In this document: piece after piece, positions 1 to 11,188 of the stretch
Layout of the letters: each line of letters begins with the position of its first letter
How positions within the stretch are numbered: position 1 is the stretch's first letter
From: Progne subis subis
Taxonomy: Eukaryota; Chordata; Aves; Passeriformes; Hirundinidae
Direction: 5' to 3'
Length of the DNA: 64,000 nucleotides
Assembly (NCBI GenBank): GCA_022316685.1
Contig: JAKJHU010001655.1
Coordinates: 1-64,000 of the forward strand
Program-made: the position numbers and the translations under genes
The notes under the pieces: model-generated
The model's database searches: none
Seen by the model: the letters and a program-made list of their open reading frames with translations, nothing else
Told to the model about the DNA's origin: nothing

Positions 1-1745
1 CTGTTGGGTTTGCCAAGGGAGCCGTGAGTGTCCTTGGCAGAAGGGGGTGCTGAGCCCTTGCCAGAGACCTTTGGAGAGGCTGAGACATTCAGGGATCCCT
101 CTGCTCTGGGCAGGGTCTGGTTTATCCCAGGGTGACGGGAGTGTGATTGTGCTCTGATGGCAGTCAAAGCTGCAAATCCAGGGCAGCTGGGAACAAGCCC
201 ATCCAGCCCCTCACCTTCCCTAAGCCACAGGGAATCCTTTGCCTCTCACATCTCTCAGTGGTAAAATCTCAGTGCAGCAGAAATGCTGGGGATTTCTGAC
301 CTCAGAGAAACAGGAATGATGCGTGTGCAGGAAAATAATGGCTAAAATTCCTTCCTGCTCCCCATGCCCTTTAGAAGTTGAAGTGCAGATGCTACCAAGC
401 CTGCCTGCATTAGGAGTGATTCCACTGACAAATCCTGAATATCCAGCCTTGTCCCTCTGCCACATGGCCACAAACCCAGGGCAGCAGGGCAGGGATGGCT
501 CCTGGAGAGCCCCCACGCACAGGCCTGGCTGCTCCTGCCACACTCAGACAGCACAGCTGGAGCTTAGGCAGGGACCTGGGTGAAGGTTTTCCAAGAGCAG
601 GAACAAGGTGGGTGGGTCACAGCGGGACAGTCTGCAGGGAATGGCCCAGGTTTGGCTCAAAGCAGCCTCTGCTGACTTGTCACTGTCCTTTATCCATGAA
701 CAGGTCCCCATGTGGAGCCACAGCAAATGTCCAACAGCAGCTCCATCAGCCACTTCCTCCTGCTGCCATTGGCAGACACGCGGCAGCTGCAGCTCCTGCA
801 CTTCTGCCTCTTCCTGGGCATCTCCCTGGCTGCCCTCCTGGCCAACGGCCTCATCATCAGCGCCGTAGCCTGCGGCCACCTCCTGCACATGCCCATGTTC
901 TTCTTCCTGCTCAACCTGGCCCTCACCGACCTGGGCTCCATCCTCACCACTGTCCCCAAAGCCATGCACAATTCCCTCTGGGACACCAGGACCATCTCCT
1001 ACACAGGATGTGCTGCACAGCTCTTTTCCTATATGTTCTTCATCTCAGCAGAGTATTTCCTCCTGACCACCATGAGCTATGACCGCTACGTGTCCATCTG
1101 CAAACCCCTGCACTACGGGACCCTCCTGGGCAGCAGAGCTTGTGCCCACATGGCAGTAGCAGCCTGGGCCAGTGCCTTTCTCAATGCTCTCATGCACACA
1201 GCCAATATATTTTCCCTGCCCCTGTGCCATGGCAATGTCCTGGGCCAGTTCTTCTGTGAAATCCCACAAATCCTCAAGCTCTCCTGCTCACAGTCAAACC
1301 TCAGGGAACTTGGGCTCATTGCAGTTAGTGTCTCTTTGGTATTTGGTTGTTTTGTGTTCATTGTTTTCTCCTATGTGCAGATCTTCAGGGCTGTGCTGAG
1401 GATCCCCTCTGAGCAGGGACGGCACAAAGCCTTTTCCACCTGCCTCCCTCACCTTGCTGTGGTCTCTCTGTTCATCACCACTGGCACATTTGCTCACCTG
1501 AAGCCCCCCTCCATCTCCTCCCCATCCCTGGATATGGCCCTGTCTGTTCTGTACTCGGTGGTGCCTCCAGCCCTGAACCCCCTCATCTACAGCCTGAGGA
1601 ACCAGGAGCTCAAGGCTGCAGTGTGGAGACTGATGATTGGATGGTTTCGGAAACATTAAACTTCTCACCCATTTCTGCAAATCACTTGTAATAAAAGTAA
1701 ATTTTGATATTTCTTCTTGGTTAATTTTTTTTTCCTTTGTTGCAT
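1..1745. repeat. Outer inverted repeat, left copy (OR-bearing unit)
   Basis: Base 1 pairs in reverse complement with about base 61738, and the match runs with small indels through the OR gene to its polyadenylation signal. The repeat may start outside the window. It includes about 700 bp of 5' flank, so the duplicated unit was genomic DNA rather than a retrocopy. Confidence 0.85.
727..1659 (+). CDS. Olfactory receptor, OR14-like, intact
   Basis: This is a single-exon odorant GPCR of 310 residues, the normal length for the family. It starts at the ATG of MSNSSS, an N-glycosylation site (NSS) in the short extracellular N-terminus. Seen in order: TM1 with GISLAALLANG; the PMFFFLLNLALTDLG block of TM2; the TM3 end SYDRYVSICKPLHYG; the second extracellular loop with conserved Cys residues; RHKAFSTCLPHLAVV before TM6; and PALNPLIYSLRN in TM7. 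These are canonical OR motifs and the subtype resembles the avian-expanded OR14/gamma-c group. The protein would sit in olfactory cilia and couple to G-olf. A GTG in frame 15 bases upstream is less likely as start. Stop TAA is followed 30 bases later by AATAAA at 1690-1695. Ligand unknown. Confidence 0.9.
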   Translation: MSNSSSISHFLLLPLADTRQLQLLHFCLFLGISLAALLANGLIISAVACGHLLHMPMFFFLLNLALTDLGSILTTVPKAMHNSLWDTRTISYTGCAAQLFSYMFFISAEYFLLTTMSYDRYVSICKPLHYGTLLGSRACAHMAVAAWASAFLNALMHTANIFSLPLCHGNVLGQFFCEIPQILKLSCSQSNLRELGLIAVSVSLVFGCFVFIVFSYVQIFRAVLRIPSEQGRHKAFSTCLPHLAVVSLFITTGTFAHLKPPSISSPSLDMALSVLYSVVPPALNPLIYSLRNQELKAAVWRLMIGWFRKH

Positions 1746-1925
1746 ATTAATCTTTTCCACGAATAAATGTCATTGTGCCATTTCTCATTTTGTTTCTCTG
1801 CACCTCCCCTGTGGCCGCAAACTGTGTCAGTGAGGGGCTGAGCTCTTGGTGGCTTTAAAGGAACTACAGGATCTCCCAGCCTAGTTTTCTGCAGAGATGC
1901 CCTTGTTGTTCCATTCTCTGGAGCT

Positions 1926-2148
1926 TTGGAACTTTCTCAGTTTGCCATCTTACTCTAGAATGAGAGGTTTTATTGTTTCATATTATTCATTCTTTATACT
2001 TGTATGCACTTTGTTAAGTGAAATAATTTTTCCACTTTCTCTGAGGAAGTTCTTTACTGGACTGGTTGGGGAGAGGGGCTGTTTGGGTTTGCTACCCAGA
2101 TGGACCTCATTCAGGGGTTTTCTCCCAAATTTGCCCTAAACCATGACA
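1926..2148 (+). mobile_element. Truncated LTR fragment (3' part)
   Basis: The stretch matches the last roughly 230 bases of the LTRs at 39877-40532 and 47797-48430, including the TTTGCCATC(T) start of the shared block, the GAGAGGTTTTATTGTTT segment and the ...GACA end. It abuts the outer edge of the large inverted repeat at 2151, so the palindrome border may coincide with an LTR end. Confidence 0.7.
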
Positions 2149-2237
2149 GACTGTGAGGAGAAGCTGCTGGATCTGGGCTGCTGGACCTTTAGAGAGGAGG
2201 CCCAGGGCTCATCCTGCAATTGCTGCAAGAGTAGTTT

Positions 2238-2840
2238 GAGAGAATCACAGAATCAGCCAGGTTGGAGACCTTGGATATCATCAAGTCCAACCTGTGCCCT
2301 GCCACTGCCTTGTCTTCCCTGAGCCTCCTCTTTTCCAGGATAAACAACCCCAGCTCCCTCAGCCATTCCTCACAGGACTTGTGCTCCAGACCCCTCACCA
2401 GCCTTGTTGCCCTTTTCTGGACACGCTCCAGCCCCTCCATGTCCTTTCTTAATCGGTGGCCCAGAAATGGACACAGCGCTCGAGGTGCTGCCCAACCAGT
2501 GCTGGTCACAGGGGAAGAATCACTGCCCTGTCCTATGTCCACCCTGTTCCTGATCCAGGCCAGGTGCCATTGGCCATGTGGGCACACTGCTGACTCCTGT
2601 CCAGCCTGCTGTCCCTCAGTCCCCACAGCTCCCTTTCTGCCTGGCTGCTGCCTAGTCACTCTGTCCCCAGCCTGTGGCGCTGCAGAGGTGGTTGTGTCCC
2701 AAGTGCAGGACCTGGCACTTGGACTAGTTAAACCTCACATTGCTGGATTTGGTCCCTGGATGCAGCCTGTTCAGGTCCTGTGCACAGCCCTCCTACCCTC
2801 CAGCAGAGCAACACCCCCAGCCAACTTGGTGTCACCACAG
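2238..2840 (-). mobile_element. CR1 LINE 3' end fragment
   Basis: Read on the minus strand it carries the CR1 3' region: a stretch encoding the hallmark of non-coding CR1 tails (lead-in to 'gggcagcacctc', 'ctggagcgtgtcc'-like text) and ends in the ATTCTGTGATTCTCT-type tail near 2238-2250. It is mirrored at 23206-23800. Truncated at the 5' side, as usual for CR1. Confidence 0.8.
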
Positions 2841-3061
2841 TTCCATGAGGCCCTAGAGTGTCATAATGGTTTCCATGATTGCATGAAGCTTCCCAGTGTC
2901 ACAATATTCCTTTGGTTGCATTTAGCCCCACAGTGTCACAATGGCCCCTTGGCTCTATGGTGCCATGTCGTGCACAGTGTCACTCTGGTCCTCTTAGTGC
3001 CACCAGGCCCTGCAGTGTCACAATGGCCCCTTGCTTCCCCAGGGCCCTGCAGTGTCACCAT
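2841..3061. repeat. Minisatellite, left palindrome copy
   Basis: Imperfect tandem units of about 40-50 bases built around CAGTGTCACAATGGCCCC (reverse form GGGGCCATTGTGACACTG). It lies between two CR1 3' ends. The mirror array at 22749-23205 is about twice as long, so unit number changed after the arms formed. Confidence 0.75.
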
Positions 3062-3650
3062 CATCAGAGAATCAAGCAGGCTGGAAAAGACCTTGGAGAG
3101 CATCAAGTCCAACCTGTGAGCCAACACCACCTTGTTAGGCAGACCACGGCACTGAGTGCCACATCCAGTCATTCCTGAAACACTGCCAAGGACAATGACC
3201 CACCCACCTCCCTAGGCAGCCCATTCCAATGCCCAGTCACCATTTTGGGAAGAATATTTCCTAACGTTCAGCTTAAACATCCCCTGTTGCAGCTTAAGGC
3301 TGTGTCCTCTTGTCCTGTCACTGTTCCCTGGGAGAAGAGCCCGACCCCCATCTAGCTGCACCCTCCTTTCAGGGAGTTGTAGAGAGTGATGAAGCCTCCC
3401 CTGAGCCTCCTCTTCTCCAGGATAAACAACCCCAGCTCCCTCAGCTGCTCCTCACAGGACTTCTGTTAGAGACCACTCACCAGCTTTGTTGCCCTTCTCT
3501 GGACACACTCCCACCAGTCCATGTCCTTCCTAAACTGGGGGGTTCAGAACTAGACACAATATTTGAGGTGCTGCCCAACCAGAGCTGAGCACAGGGAAAG
3601 AATCACTGCCCTGCTCCTGATGGCAGCACCATTCCTGATCCATAGGAGTG
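3062..3650 (-). mobile_element. CR1 LINE 3' end fragment
   Basis: Second minus-strand CR1 3' end, containing on the reverse strand the typical 'tggaatgggctgcctaggga' segment and a tail of 'gattctctgatg' type at 3062. The mirror copy is 22165-22748. Confidence 0.8.
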
Positions 3651-4080
3651 CCAAGGGTTGGATGAGAGAATTGGTGGGGAGGGGTTGGGGACAAAGTCTG
3701 ATTGATTGTCAGCCATGAAGGGTCTTGATTTTTACATCTATTCAGACTGCAGAAGAAGGTGCTGGACGTCAATATCAGTTGAACATTGCTGATATCAATT
3801 GATAAAAAGGAAAAAAAACAGGACAAAACAGTTCTCTCTGCATTGTTTTCAATATAGAACATTCACTCGAATAAACTTCTGAAATCTGTCTAATTGACCA
3901 CAGAAGAATTGAAAACTTAAATCATTCCCAGGCATTTTCTTATTTGTTTTTTTTGAACAAATGTTATGAGCTTTTCTCAATGAACTCTGTAACTGAAGAG
4001 TTCGAAAGGAAGAGGTCTCAGGAGTAGTAAAATTCATCAGCAACCTCCAAGGGGCTGAGGATCCATCCTCATCAGCAGGA
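3651..4080. other. AT-rich non-coding stretch in palindrome arm
   Basis: No gene recognised. It is mirrored at 21740-22164 with few differences and separates the CR1 block from gene copy A. Confidence 0.5.
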
Positions 4081-4456
4081 ATGAACAGAAATGGGCACAG
4101 CTTTTCTGGCTGCCCCAGCTTTGGATGGGCCCTGGGCCTGGAGCAGGAGCAGCTCTTGAGGGCCCCAAGGCCAGGGCTGTTGTGCTGGCCTGGGCAGATG
4201 GGATGGCAGCAGGGGCTGCAGAGCTCTCAGCACCTCAGGGAGAGGGGAGCAGGGCACACAGGGAGCCTCCTTTTCCCCTGGCCCAGCACCTTCCCATGGC
4301 TGGGGCTGAGTCCTGTCTGAGCTGCAGCTGCTGCTGTGCCCTTCCGAGGGGCTGAGGCCGTGGGGCCCCTGCCCAGAGCAGCCTGCCCTGAGCAGAGCTG
4401 TGGGGCCAGAGCCGGCTGGGCTGTGCTGGGGAGAGGCCCTTGGTGCTGCCGAGAGC

Positions 4457-5406
4457 TCAGGGCAGCTGGCAGAGCTTGGAGGGAGCTGGGCTGGGCTGAG
4501 AGAGCCTGCCACAGAAACCATCAGTGTCCATCTCAGCCTGTGTGAGCGTGCAGGGGCAGGACTCAGCCCAGGCCTTGTGGGGCAGGGCCAGCGCCTGTGG
4601 AAGGCATTGAAAACAGGCAAGTGGCCAGAGAGGAGGCTGCTCTGTGCCCTTGGTGGCATGGACAGAGCAGGAACATGGCCCAGGACATTTGTCAGCGCCA
4701 GCCTCTGTCCCCAGCCATTGCCAGCCCTGGCTGCTCAGCCCAGGTTTGCGGGGCAGTTTGGCTGTGCCCAGCTCCATCCTCCTGCGGGGCTCAGGGCCTG
4801 TTCCCGGCCATGGCCAGCCCTGCCCGGCCTCTCTGCTGGCCCAGAGCCCGGCAGAGCCGGGCAGGGCTGTCTGTGCAGCCCCACAGGTGCCAAGGGCTGG
4901 AAGCTGTAGGAGGAATGGCCCCTCTGGCTGGGAGGAGCCGCCGAGGCACGAAGCACCCGGAGCAGCGGGACGAGGCACAGCAGGGCAGGTGGCCTCGCTT
5001 GCCCAGCTGCTGCAGGTGCGCCCACAGCACCGCCACATGGCAGGATGAAGAGGAGCCCATGTCCCACGGTGAGCCCGGAGCAGCAGCATCAGCCCCAGCT
5101 GCAGCTCCTTGGCCACGCTGACGCAGGGGCCGCAGCTGCCGGGTCCCTTGGGCAAGTGGCGGGAGCATCGGGACGCTTCCGAGGGCTTGCGCCAGGCCCG
5201 GAGGCCCTGGCAGCCACAGGGGCTCCTGGGCTCCTGCCTGGGCCCCTGGCCCGGCCCCCGAGCTGCTTGCGCGGCCTCCGAGTCCCGGCCTGCCGGCCCT
5301 GCCGTGCCCGGTGGCCAATGACCCAGCGGACAGCCACCGTGGCCAGCAGCAGGGCAAGTGCAGCCAGCAGGACGCTGACGTCGCTCACGGCTCCGACACG
5401 TGCCAT
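4457..5406 (-). pseudogene. Gene copy A of the palindromic TM/Arg-rich family, frameshifted
   Basis: Start ATG at 5406 is in the same place relative to the TATA box as in the other three copies. The first 83-84 residues are intact: MARVGAVSDV, a hydrophobic helix (about residues 11-30) and an Arg/Gly-rich segment. The first frame ends at 5089 after 105 codons because of an indel near the CP(K)G motif. The homologous reading continues in another frame (CGPCVSVAKEL, LLLRAHRGTW), and further indels follow. The 3' part belongs to the A type (shared with the 20388 copy), not the B type. Broken in this assembly. Sequencing indels in GC-rich DNA are an alternative explanation. Confidence 0.55.
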
Positions 5407-5530
5407 CGCCACTGCACTGGCGGCTGTGGGGCCGGCCCGCCTTATATAGGGATGGCCCGGTGACCTCACAATGCTGGGGCCGCCACACGGCGTGACATCA
5501 CAGCCCAGCTCAGCCTCAGCCGCTGTCACG
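5407..5530 (-). promoter_or_regulatory. Promoter of gene copy A
   Basis: On the minus strand: TATATAA at 5442-5448, about 36 bases before the ATG, and CRE-like TGAGGTCA/TGATGTCA octamers just upstream. The arrangement is the same in all four copies. Confidence 0.6.
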
Positions 5531-8083
5531 CCATTTGTGACCTCACAGCACCGCCTGCCTCAGGGCCGCAAGACCCACTCAGGCAGCAGGGCGCTGATGG
5601 CCAGGAAAGGCCTGCCACTGAAAATGGGAGCCCAGGCCGTGGCAGCCAAGCGCTCCCAGGAGCACGGGCCACATCAGGAAGAGGTCAGGTGCCACCAATG
5701 CCCAGCCCATGGCTCCCCCAAGGCTGTGGAACTGCTGGCTGGGAACAGCCTCTGCCCTGTGCCGGAGAAGATCCTGCAGACACAAAGGCGGCTGCAGTTC
5801 CCCATGCCCAGGCAGCTCTCCCCACCTGCCTGACAGCTCCAACCCTTAGCCTATCACTACAATTGCTGTCACAGAATGCCTCTGCAGCTCCCTACAGCTC
5901 CTGGCACACTGCAAGGCACTGGGAGGCCTCCCACAACCTTCTCTTCTCCAGCCTGAGCAGCTCCAACTCTCTCTCAAGCTGTCTCCACAGGAGAGCTGCT
6001 CACCTTCGCAACCCGCTGGCCTCCTCTGCACTTGCTGCAACACTTGCATGGCCTGATGTGCTGGCCACACCAGGAGTGGAATCCCTGCTCCAGGTCTGGC
6101 CCTGCCTGAGCAGCTTCATTCCACAGGCTCAGGCTACGTGTCTGGCTGCTCAGTCCCAGCTGCTGTAAGTGGGCAGGATTAGTGCTGCCGCTGGATCACC
6201 AGAGTGATGGCCACAGCTCGCATGGGCCCGGCCCCATCCCTTGGGCATCTCTGCCGACGGAAAGCCCAGTCCTGCCTGGGCCACCTGCAGTCTGGCAAGA
6301 GGCTGCCCGTGCCAGCCTCTGCTGTCGCCAGGCAGGGGCAGCAGCCGGCCGTGCTAGCGCTGCTTCCAGCCTGCTGCGAGTCACACAGCGGGAGAGGGAC
6401 AGCTTGGCTCCGGGCACTGGCACTCCCAACCCATTGCTGCAAGGCAGCGATGAAAGCGCACGCACCCTGGCAAGCAGCTCCGGCAGCTGTGCTGTCCTTC
6501 CGAGGGAAACAGGGAACGGCGTGCCCTCAGAGCCCCTGGCTCTCATGGCAGCAGCTCACACAGCTGCCCACGCAGCAACAGGCACATGTTCTCTGGACAC
6601 ATAAGGAGCTCTGCGTGTCTTTGTTCCCATTGCTTCACGTGCTCAGGTTGCCGTCCCTCTGAGGCACCGGCAAAAGGCCAGCACACACCTTCAGCCCCCA
6701 CTCCTCATGTGCAACAAGTTCTTCTGCTCTCTTTGGCCTTTCGGCTGTCCTCAGCTGTTGCTTTCCACTGCCCCACTCGCAGCGTCCTGCGTCCCTTCAC
6801 TCTGCCCGCTCTTCCCACACAGGCTAGCCCTTCAGTGGAGGCCTGCCTTGTGTCCCCTCTGCTCCCCAAAGTGTGCTCCACAGCCCACCGTGCCGGCAAG
6901 GCAGCCGCCGTAGCCTTTGGTGGCAGTGGGGGGTCACAGCCCCAGCGCCCCTGCACGAGCCCCAGAGCTGCCACTGGCTGCCTCCAGGTGAGCCAGGACA
7001 CTCTGCAGTGGGCAGCATCAGCTCCTGAGCCTGCACTTGCCTGCCCTTGAGCCTCCCTGGGCAAAGGGGAAATCGGGCAGGGACGGGACTGCAGGGAGCG
7101 GCCATGGCCTACCTCTTGGGCAATCCACAGCCAGCACCAGGCAGCCCCTGCCTGCAGCATGGCGCAGGCACGACACGGCCACGGCCACACAGGCTGGGCC
7201 CTGTGGCCACCCAAGTCATTTCCTCCCCATCAACTGCTGCCAGGCACCAGGCTGCTGTGAAGCGCTGGAGAGGCTGCTCTTGCAGCGGGGCTGCCCTGGC
7301 CAGGTGCAAAGTCACAGTTCCACGTGCTTGCCCCATCCCTGCTTGTGCTGGTTCTTTTGAGAGACCCAGATGACCGTCGATGGCAAAAGGCCCGAGCTTG
7401 CCCTCTGTCCTGGGGCATATCATGGCTTGATTCTGGGCTCCTGCCCTGCCGGCCGCAGCTCTTCCTTAGCTCCTTCCCCGTCCCCGCCGGTGCCAGAGAG
7501 ACAGAGCTGCCGGCAGTCGCAGGCTTTTTCCCAGAGCGGGGAAGGGCCTAGAGGCAGGGACAAGCCACTCCCCGATCAGGGAGAAGGTGGGAGTGGAACA
7601 GAGTTGGGTTCCATTCCAGCCTGGGGATGGGCGCAGCGAAGCAGGGACAAACAAGGTGCTCCACTTTCCAAGGGGAACAGGGAAGAAAACATCCAAACAC
7701 CAAGATCAAAAGGAAACACAGTATCAAACCAAATGAACACACTCTAACACTTGCTCCTACAAGGATGGGCAGAAGAGCATTTGGACAAGCAGAGTGGGGC
7801 CGTAACTGTATCCCTACCAAGACTCCAAGCACTCGTAGATGGGTCAGCCCCGCAGGCATCTCTCTCAGAAGGATGTCAGTGGAAATGACAACAACACGGG
7901 TGAGGGTTGCACGTGATACTTGCTCAGCCTCAGAGGACAAACAGGAGTTTAAACCGAGTCGTTGGGAATGGCCTAGCATCCCCCAGCCCGTAGGCAAGCC
8001 CAGCCCTGAGCCAGTTCCTGGGAAGAAAAGAGCCCTCTCCCAGCAGGAACACTGCACAGCTCTTTGGGGAAAGGCCTAATTTA
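5531..8083. repeat. Spacer between copies A and B, left arm
   Basis: GC-rich. Its mirror is 17698-20254, and about 1.4 kb of it also recurs upstream of copy B (about 9480-10895). No recognised gene. Several long GC-driven reading frames cross it, including one discussed for the mirror copy at 18419-19339. Confidence 0.7.
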
Positions 8084-9337
8084 TTAACACCTAGGGTGGA
8101 AGGCCCCTCCGAGGCCTGTGACCACCTGCCTGGGCTGCGGGGACCGTCTCGGGGCAGCCTCCTGGAGACCACGCAAGCGCCATGGTCTCGTGGGTGCCGT
8201 CTGTGCCACCCAGCTGGGGCTGTTGCTGCCTGAGTCAGGCACAGCATCCTGGGAGCCCTGCGCTGGACACTGGTGGCTGCAGGATGTTTGTGGCTCAGCC
8301 CACCTGCTCCTGGGGAATGCCTCTCCTTCTCCAGCTGGGCTCCTGTTTGTGCTTCCCAGCTTTCCCTGGCCGTGTCAGTGCCCTGGGACACGCCAGGGCT
8401 CTCAATGTGCACGGGATGCTGTTGATGTGGAAGGGAGCAGGAGGAGGTGTCCAGCGCTTGCTGAGGGTGCTCAGGCGTGGAGGCTTTCCTGAGAGGCCGG
8501 GAGGGCTGGAGGCCTCCAGGAGGGAATGTGTGGGAGGGAGGCAGGAACTGGGACGCCAGGGACGAGGTCTTGGCAGGCGCAGGATCTTGAAGGGCTGGGG
8601 GCTCTCAGCAGGGATGGAGGCTGTGGCAAGCTGGTGGGAGGGAGGCGGCGTCTTCGGCGCTGGGGAGGTTCTGCGAGGGAGGGAGGCGCTTGAGATCAGG
8701 GAGGGACTTGCAGGGTTGGAGGCCGTCAGAGGGTGGTGGAAGCTCCCGGAAGGCTGGATCTGGGCCGGGCCGAGCTTCTCCCAGGGATGCTTGGTGTCCA
8801 ACACAATCTTCTGGAAGGGCCGGAGGCTGTGCCAGGAATGGCCCCTCTGGCTGGGATAAGCCAGCCAGAGGGACAGAAGAGCCCGGAGCAGCGGGACGAG
8901 GCACAGCAGGGCAGGTGGCCTCGCTTGCCCAGCTGCTGCAGGTGCGCCCACAGCACCCGCCACATGGCAGGATGAAGCATGGAGCCCATGTCCCACGGTG
9001 AGACCCAGGAGCAGCAGCATCAGCCCCTAGCAGCTCCTTGGCCACGCTGAGGCAGGGGCCGCAGCTGCCGGGTCCCTTGGAGGCAAGTGGCGGGAGCATC
9101 GGGACTCCTCCGAGGGCTTGCGCCAGGCCAGGAGGCCCTGGCAGCCACAGCGGTTCCTGGGCTCCTGCCTGGGCCCCTGGCCCGGCCCCCGAGCTGCTTG
9201 TGCGGCCTCCGAGTCCCGGCCTGCCGGCCCTGCCGTGCCCGGTGGCCAATGACCCAGCGGACAGCCACCGTGGCCAGCAGCAGGGCAAGTGCAGCCAGCA
9301 GGATGCTGACGTCGCTCACGGCTCCGACACGTGCCAT
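8084..9337 (-). pseudogene. Gene copy B of the palindromic TM/Arg-rich family, frameshifted
   Basis: This is the mirror partner of the intact copy at 16451. ATG at 9337 opens the same N-terminus (MARVGAVSDVSILLAAL...), but the frame closes at 9020 after 105 codons. Homologous residues (CGPCLSVAKEL) continue in a second frame, and the Pro/Ser-rich tail (homologous to the 16930-17692 stretch) is spread over further frames. The expected stop position TAA (8086-8084) with overlapping AATAAA (8085-8080) is conserved, so the 3' end of the gene is still visible. The damage is due to several small indels. Confidence 0.55.
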
Positions 9338-9500
9338 CGCCACTGCACTGGCGGCTGTGGGGCCGGCCCCGCCTTATATAGGGATGGCCCGGTGACCTCA
9401 CAATGCTGGGGCCGCCACGCGGCGTGACATCACAGCCCAGCCTCAGGCCGCTGTCACGCCATTTGTGACCTCACAGCACCGCCTGCCTCAGGGCCAGGCA
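9338..9500 (-). promoter_or_regulatory. Promoter of gene copy B
   Basis: TATATAA on the minus strand at 9374-9380, followed upstream by the same TGAGGTCA and TGATGTCA octamers as in the other copies. Confidence 0.6.
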
Positions 9501-10895
9501 AGACCCACTCAGGCAGCAGGGCGCTGATGGCCAGGAAAGGCCTGCCACTGAAAATGGGAGCCCAGGCTGTGGCAGCCAAGCGCTCTCCAGGAGCACGGGC
9601 CACATCAGGAAGAGGTCAGGTGCCACCAAGTGCCCAGCCCATGGCTCCCCCAAGGCTGTGGAACTGCTGGCTGGGAACAGCCTCTGCGCTATGCCGGAGA
9701 AGATCCTGCAGACACAAAGGCAGATGCAGTTCCCCGTAGCCCAGGCAGCTCTCCCCACCTGCCTGACAGCTCCAACCCCTTAGCCTATCACTACGAATTG
9801 CTGGCACAGAATGCCTCTGCAGCTCCCTACCAGCTCCTGGCACACACTGCAAGGCACTGGGAGGATCTCCCCACAACCTTCTCTTCTCCAGCCTGAGCAG
9901 CTCCAATTCTCTCGTCAAGCTGTCTCCACAGGAGAGCTGCTCACCTTCGCAACCCGCTGGCCTGCTCTGCACTTGCTGCAAACACTTGCATGGCCTGATG
10001 TGCTGGCCAACCAGGAGTGGAATCCCTGCTCCAGGTCTGGCCTTGCCTGGGCAGCTTCATTCCACAGGCTCAGGCGACGTGTCATGGCTTCTCAGTCCCA
10101 GCTGCTGTAACTGGGCAGGATTATTGCTGCCGCTGGATCCCCAGAGTGATGGCCACAGGCTCGCATGGGCCCGGCCCCATCCCTTGGGCATCTCTGCCGA
10201 CGGAAAGCCCAGTCCTGCGTGGGCCACCTGCAGTCTGGCAAGGAGGCTGCCCGTGCCAGCCTCTGCTGTTGCCAGGCAGAGGCACCAGCCAGCCGTGCTA
10301 GCGCTGCTTCCAGCCTGCTGCGAGTCACACAGCGGGAGAGGGACAGCTTGGCTCTGGGCACTGGCAACTCCCAACCCATTGCTGCAAGGCAGCGATGAAA
10401 GCGCACGCACCCTGGCAAGCAGCTCCGGCAGCTGTGCTGTCCTTCCCCTTGAGGGAAAGCAGGACAGGCGTGCCCTCAGAGCCCCTGGCTCTCATGGCAG
10501 CAGCTCACACAGCTGCCCTACGCAGCAACAGACACATGTTCTCCGGACACATAAGGAGCTCTGCGTGTCTTTGTTTCCCATTGCTTCACGTGCTCAGGTT
10601 GCCCGTCCCTCTGAGGCACTGGCAAAAGTCCAGCACACACCTTCAGCCCCCACTCCTCATGTGCAACAAGTTCTTCTGCTCTCTTTGGCCTTTCGGCTGT
10701 CCTCAGCTGTTGCTTTCCACTGCCCCACTCGCAGCGTCCTGAGTCCCTTCACTCTGCCCGCTCTTCCCACACAGGCTAGCCCTTCAGTGGAGGCCTGCCT
10801 TGTGTCCCCTCTGCTCCCTAAAGTGTGCTCCACAGCCCACTGTGCCAGGCAAGGCAGCCGCCGTAGCCTTTGGTGGCAGTGGGGGGTCACAGCCC
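9501..10895. repeat. Upstream flank of copy B, direct repeat of 5531-6950
   Basis: Same sequence and order as the flank upstream of copy A, so A and B arose by tandem duplication before or after the inversion. It is cut off at 10895 by an LTR. Its continuation as seen in the A flank (after 'cacagcccc' near 6945) is absent on the far side of the provirus. Confidence 0.75.
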
Positions 10896-11187
10896 TGTGG
10901 GAGATTAGGGACAGGCGGTCGGAAGATATCACGTTGTACGGGCAGACAGACCCCTCCCTCAACACTTAGTTGTTTAGCGTCCCTGATAAGGTAAGCAACA
11001 CATAACTTGTAACGTAAGCAGACAGATGTGATGTAGCAAATCAGAGGTTTTATAACTCCATGTAACCAGTAATAAACGCCATTAGCCGTCCACCACACTG
11101 GTGTCTGTGAGCTGGTGGCCCGAGCAGCCTGGGTGTGGCTGCCGTGTTGTTCCCGAACCAGGTCGCTACGCCTCAGCGGAGGCAGCA
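10896..11187 (+). mobile_element. 5' LTR of provirus 1
   Basis: 292 bp, TGTGGG...GGCAGCA, nearly identical to 14713-15007. Contains a TTTTATAAC TATA-like site and AATAAA ahead of the U5 part. The two copies differ at only a few positions and small indels, so the insertion is fairly young. Confidence 0.9.
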
Positions 11188-11188
11188 A

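Larger units (their letters stand above)
2151..10895. repeat. Left arm of large inverted repeat (palindrome)
   Basis: Reverse complement of 16149-23884 over almost all its length. Order in the left arm: CR1, minisatellite, CR1, AT-rich piece, gene copy A, spacer, gene copy B, and about 1.3 kb of B upstream DNA with no partner next to B' (it matches the A and A' spacers instead). The ends 2151 and 23884 pair directly. Small indels are frequent, so the arms are old or not perfectly homogenised. Confidence 0.9.

Noticed and set aside
2830..3060. CRISPR-like array
   Set aside because: Units are contiguous and imperfect with no spacers, and the genome is vertebrate. It is a minisatellite.
2262..3119. 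Long frame across 2262-3119 on +
   Set aside because: It runs antisense over CR1 and minisatellite DNA. Repeat-derived.
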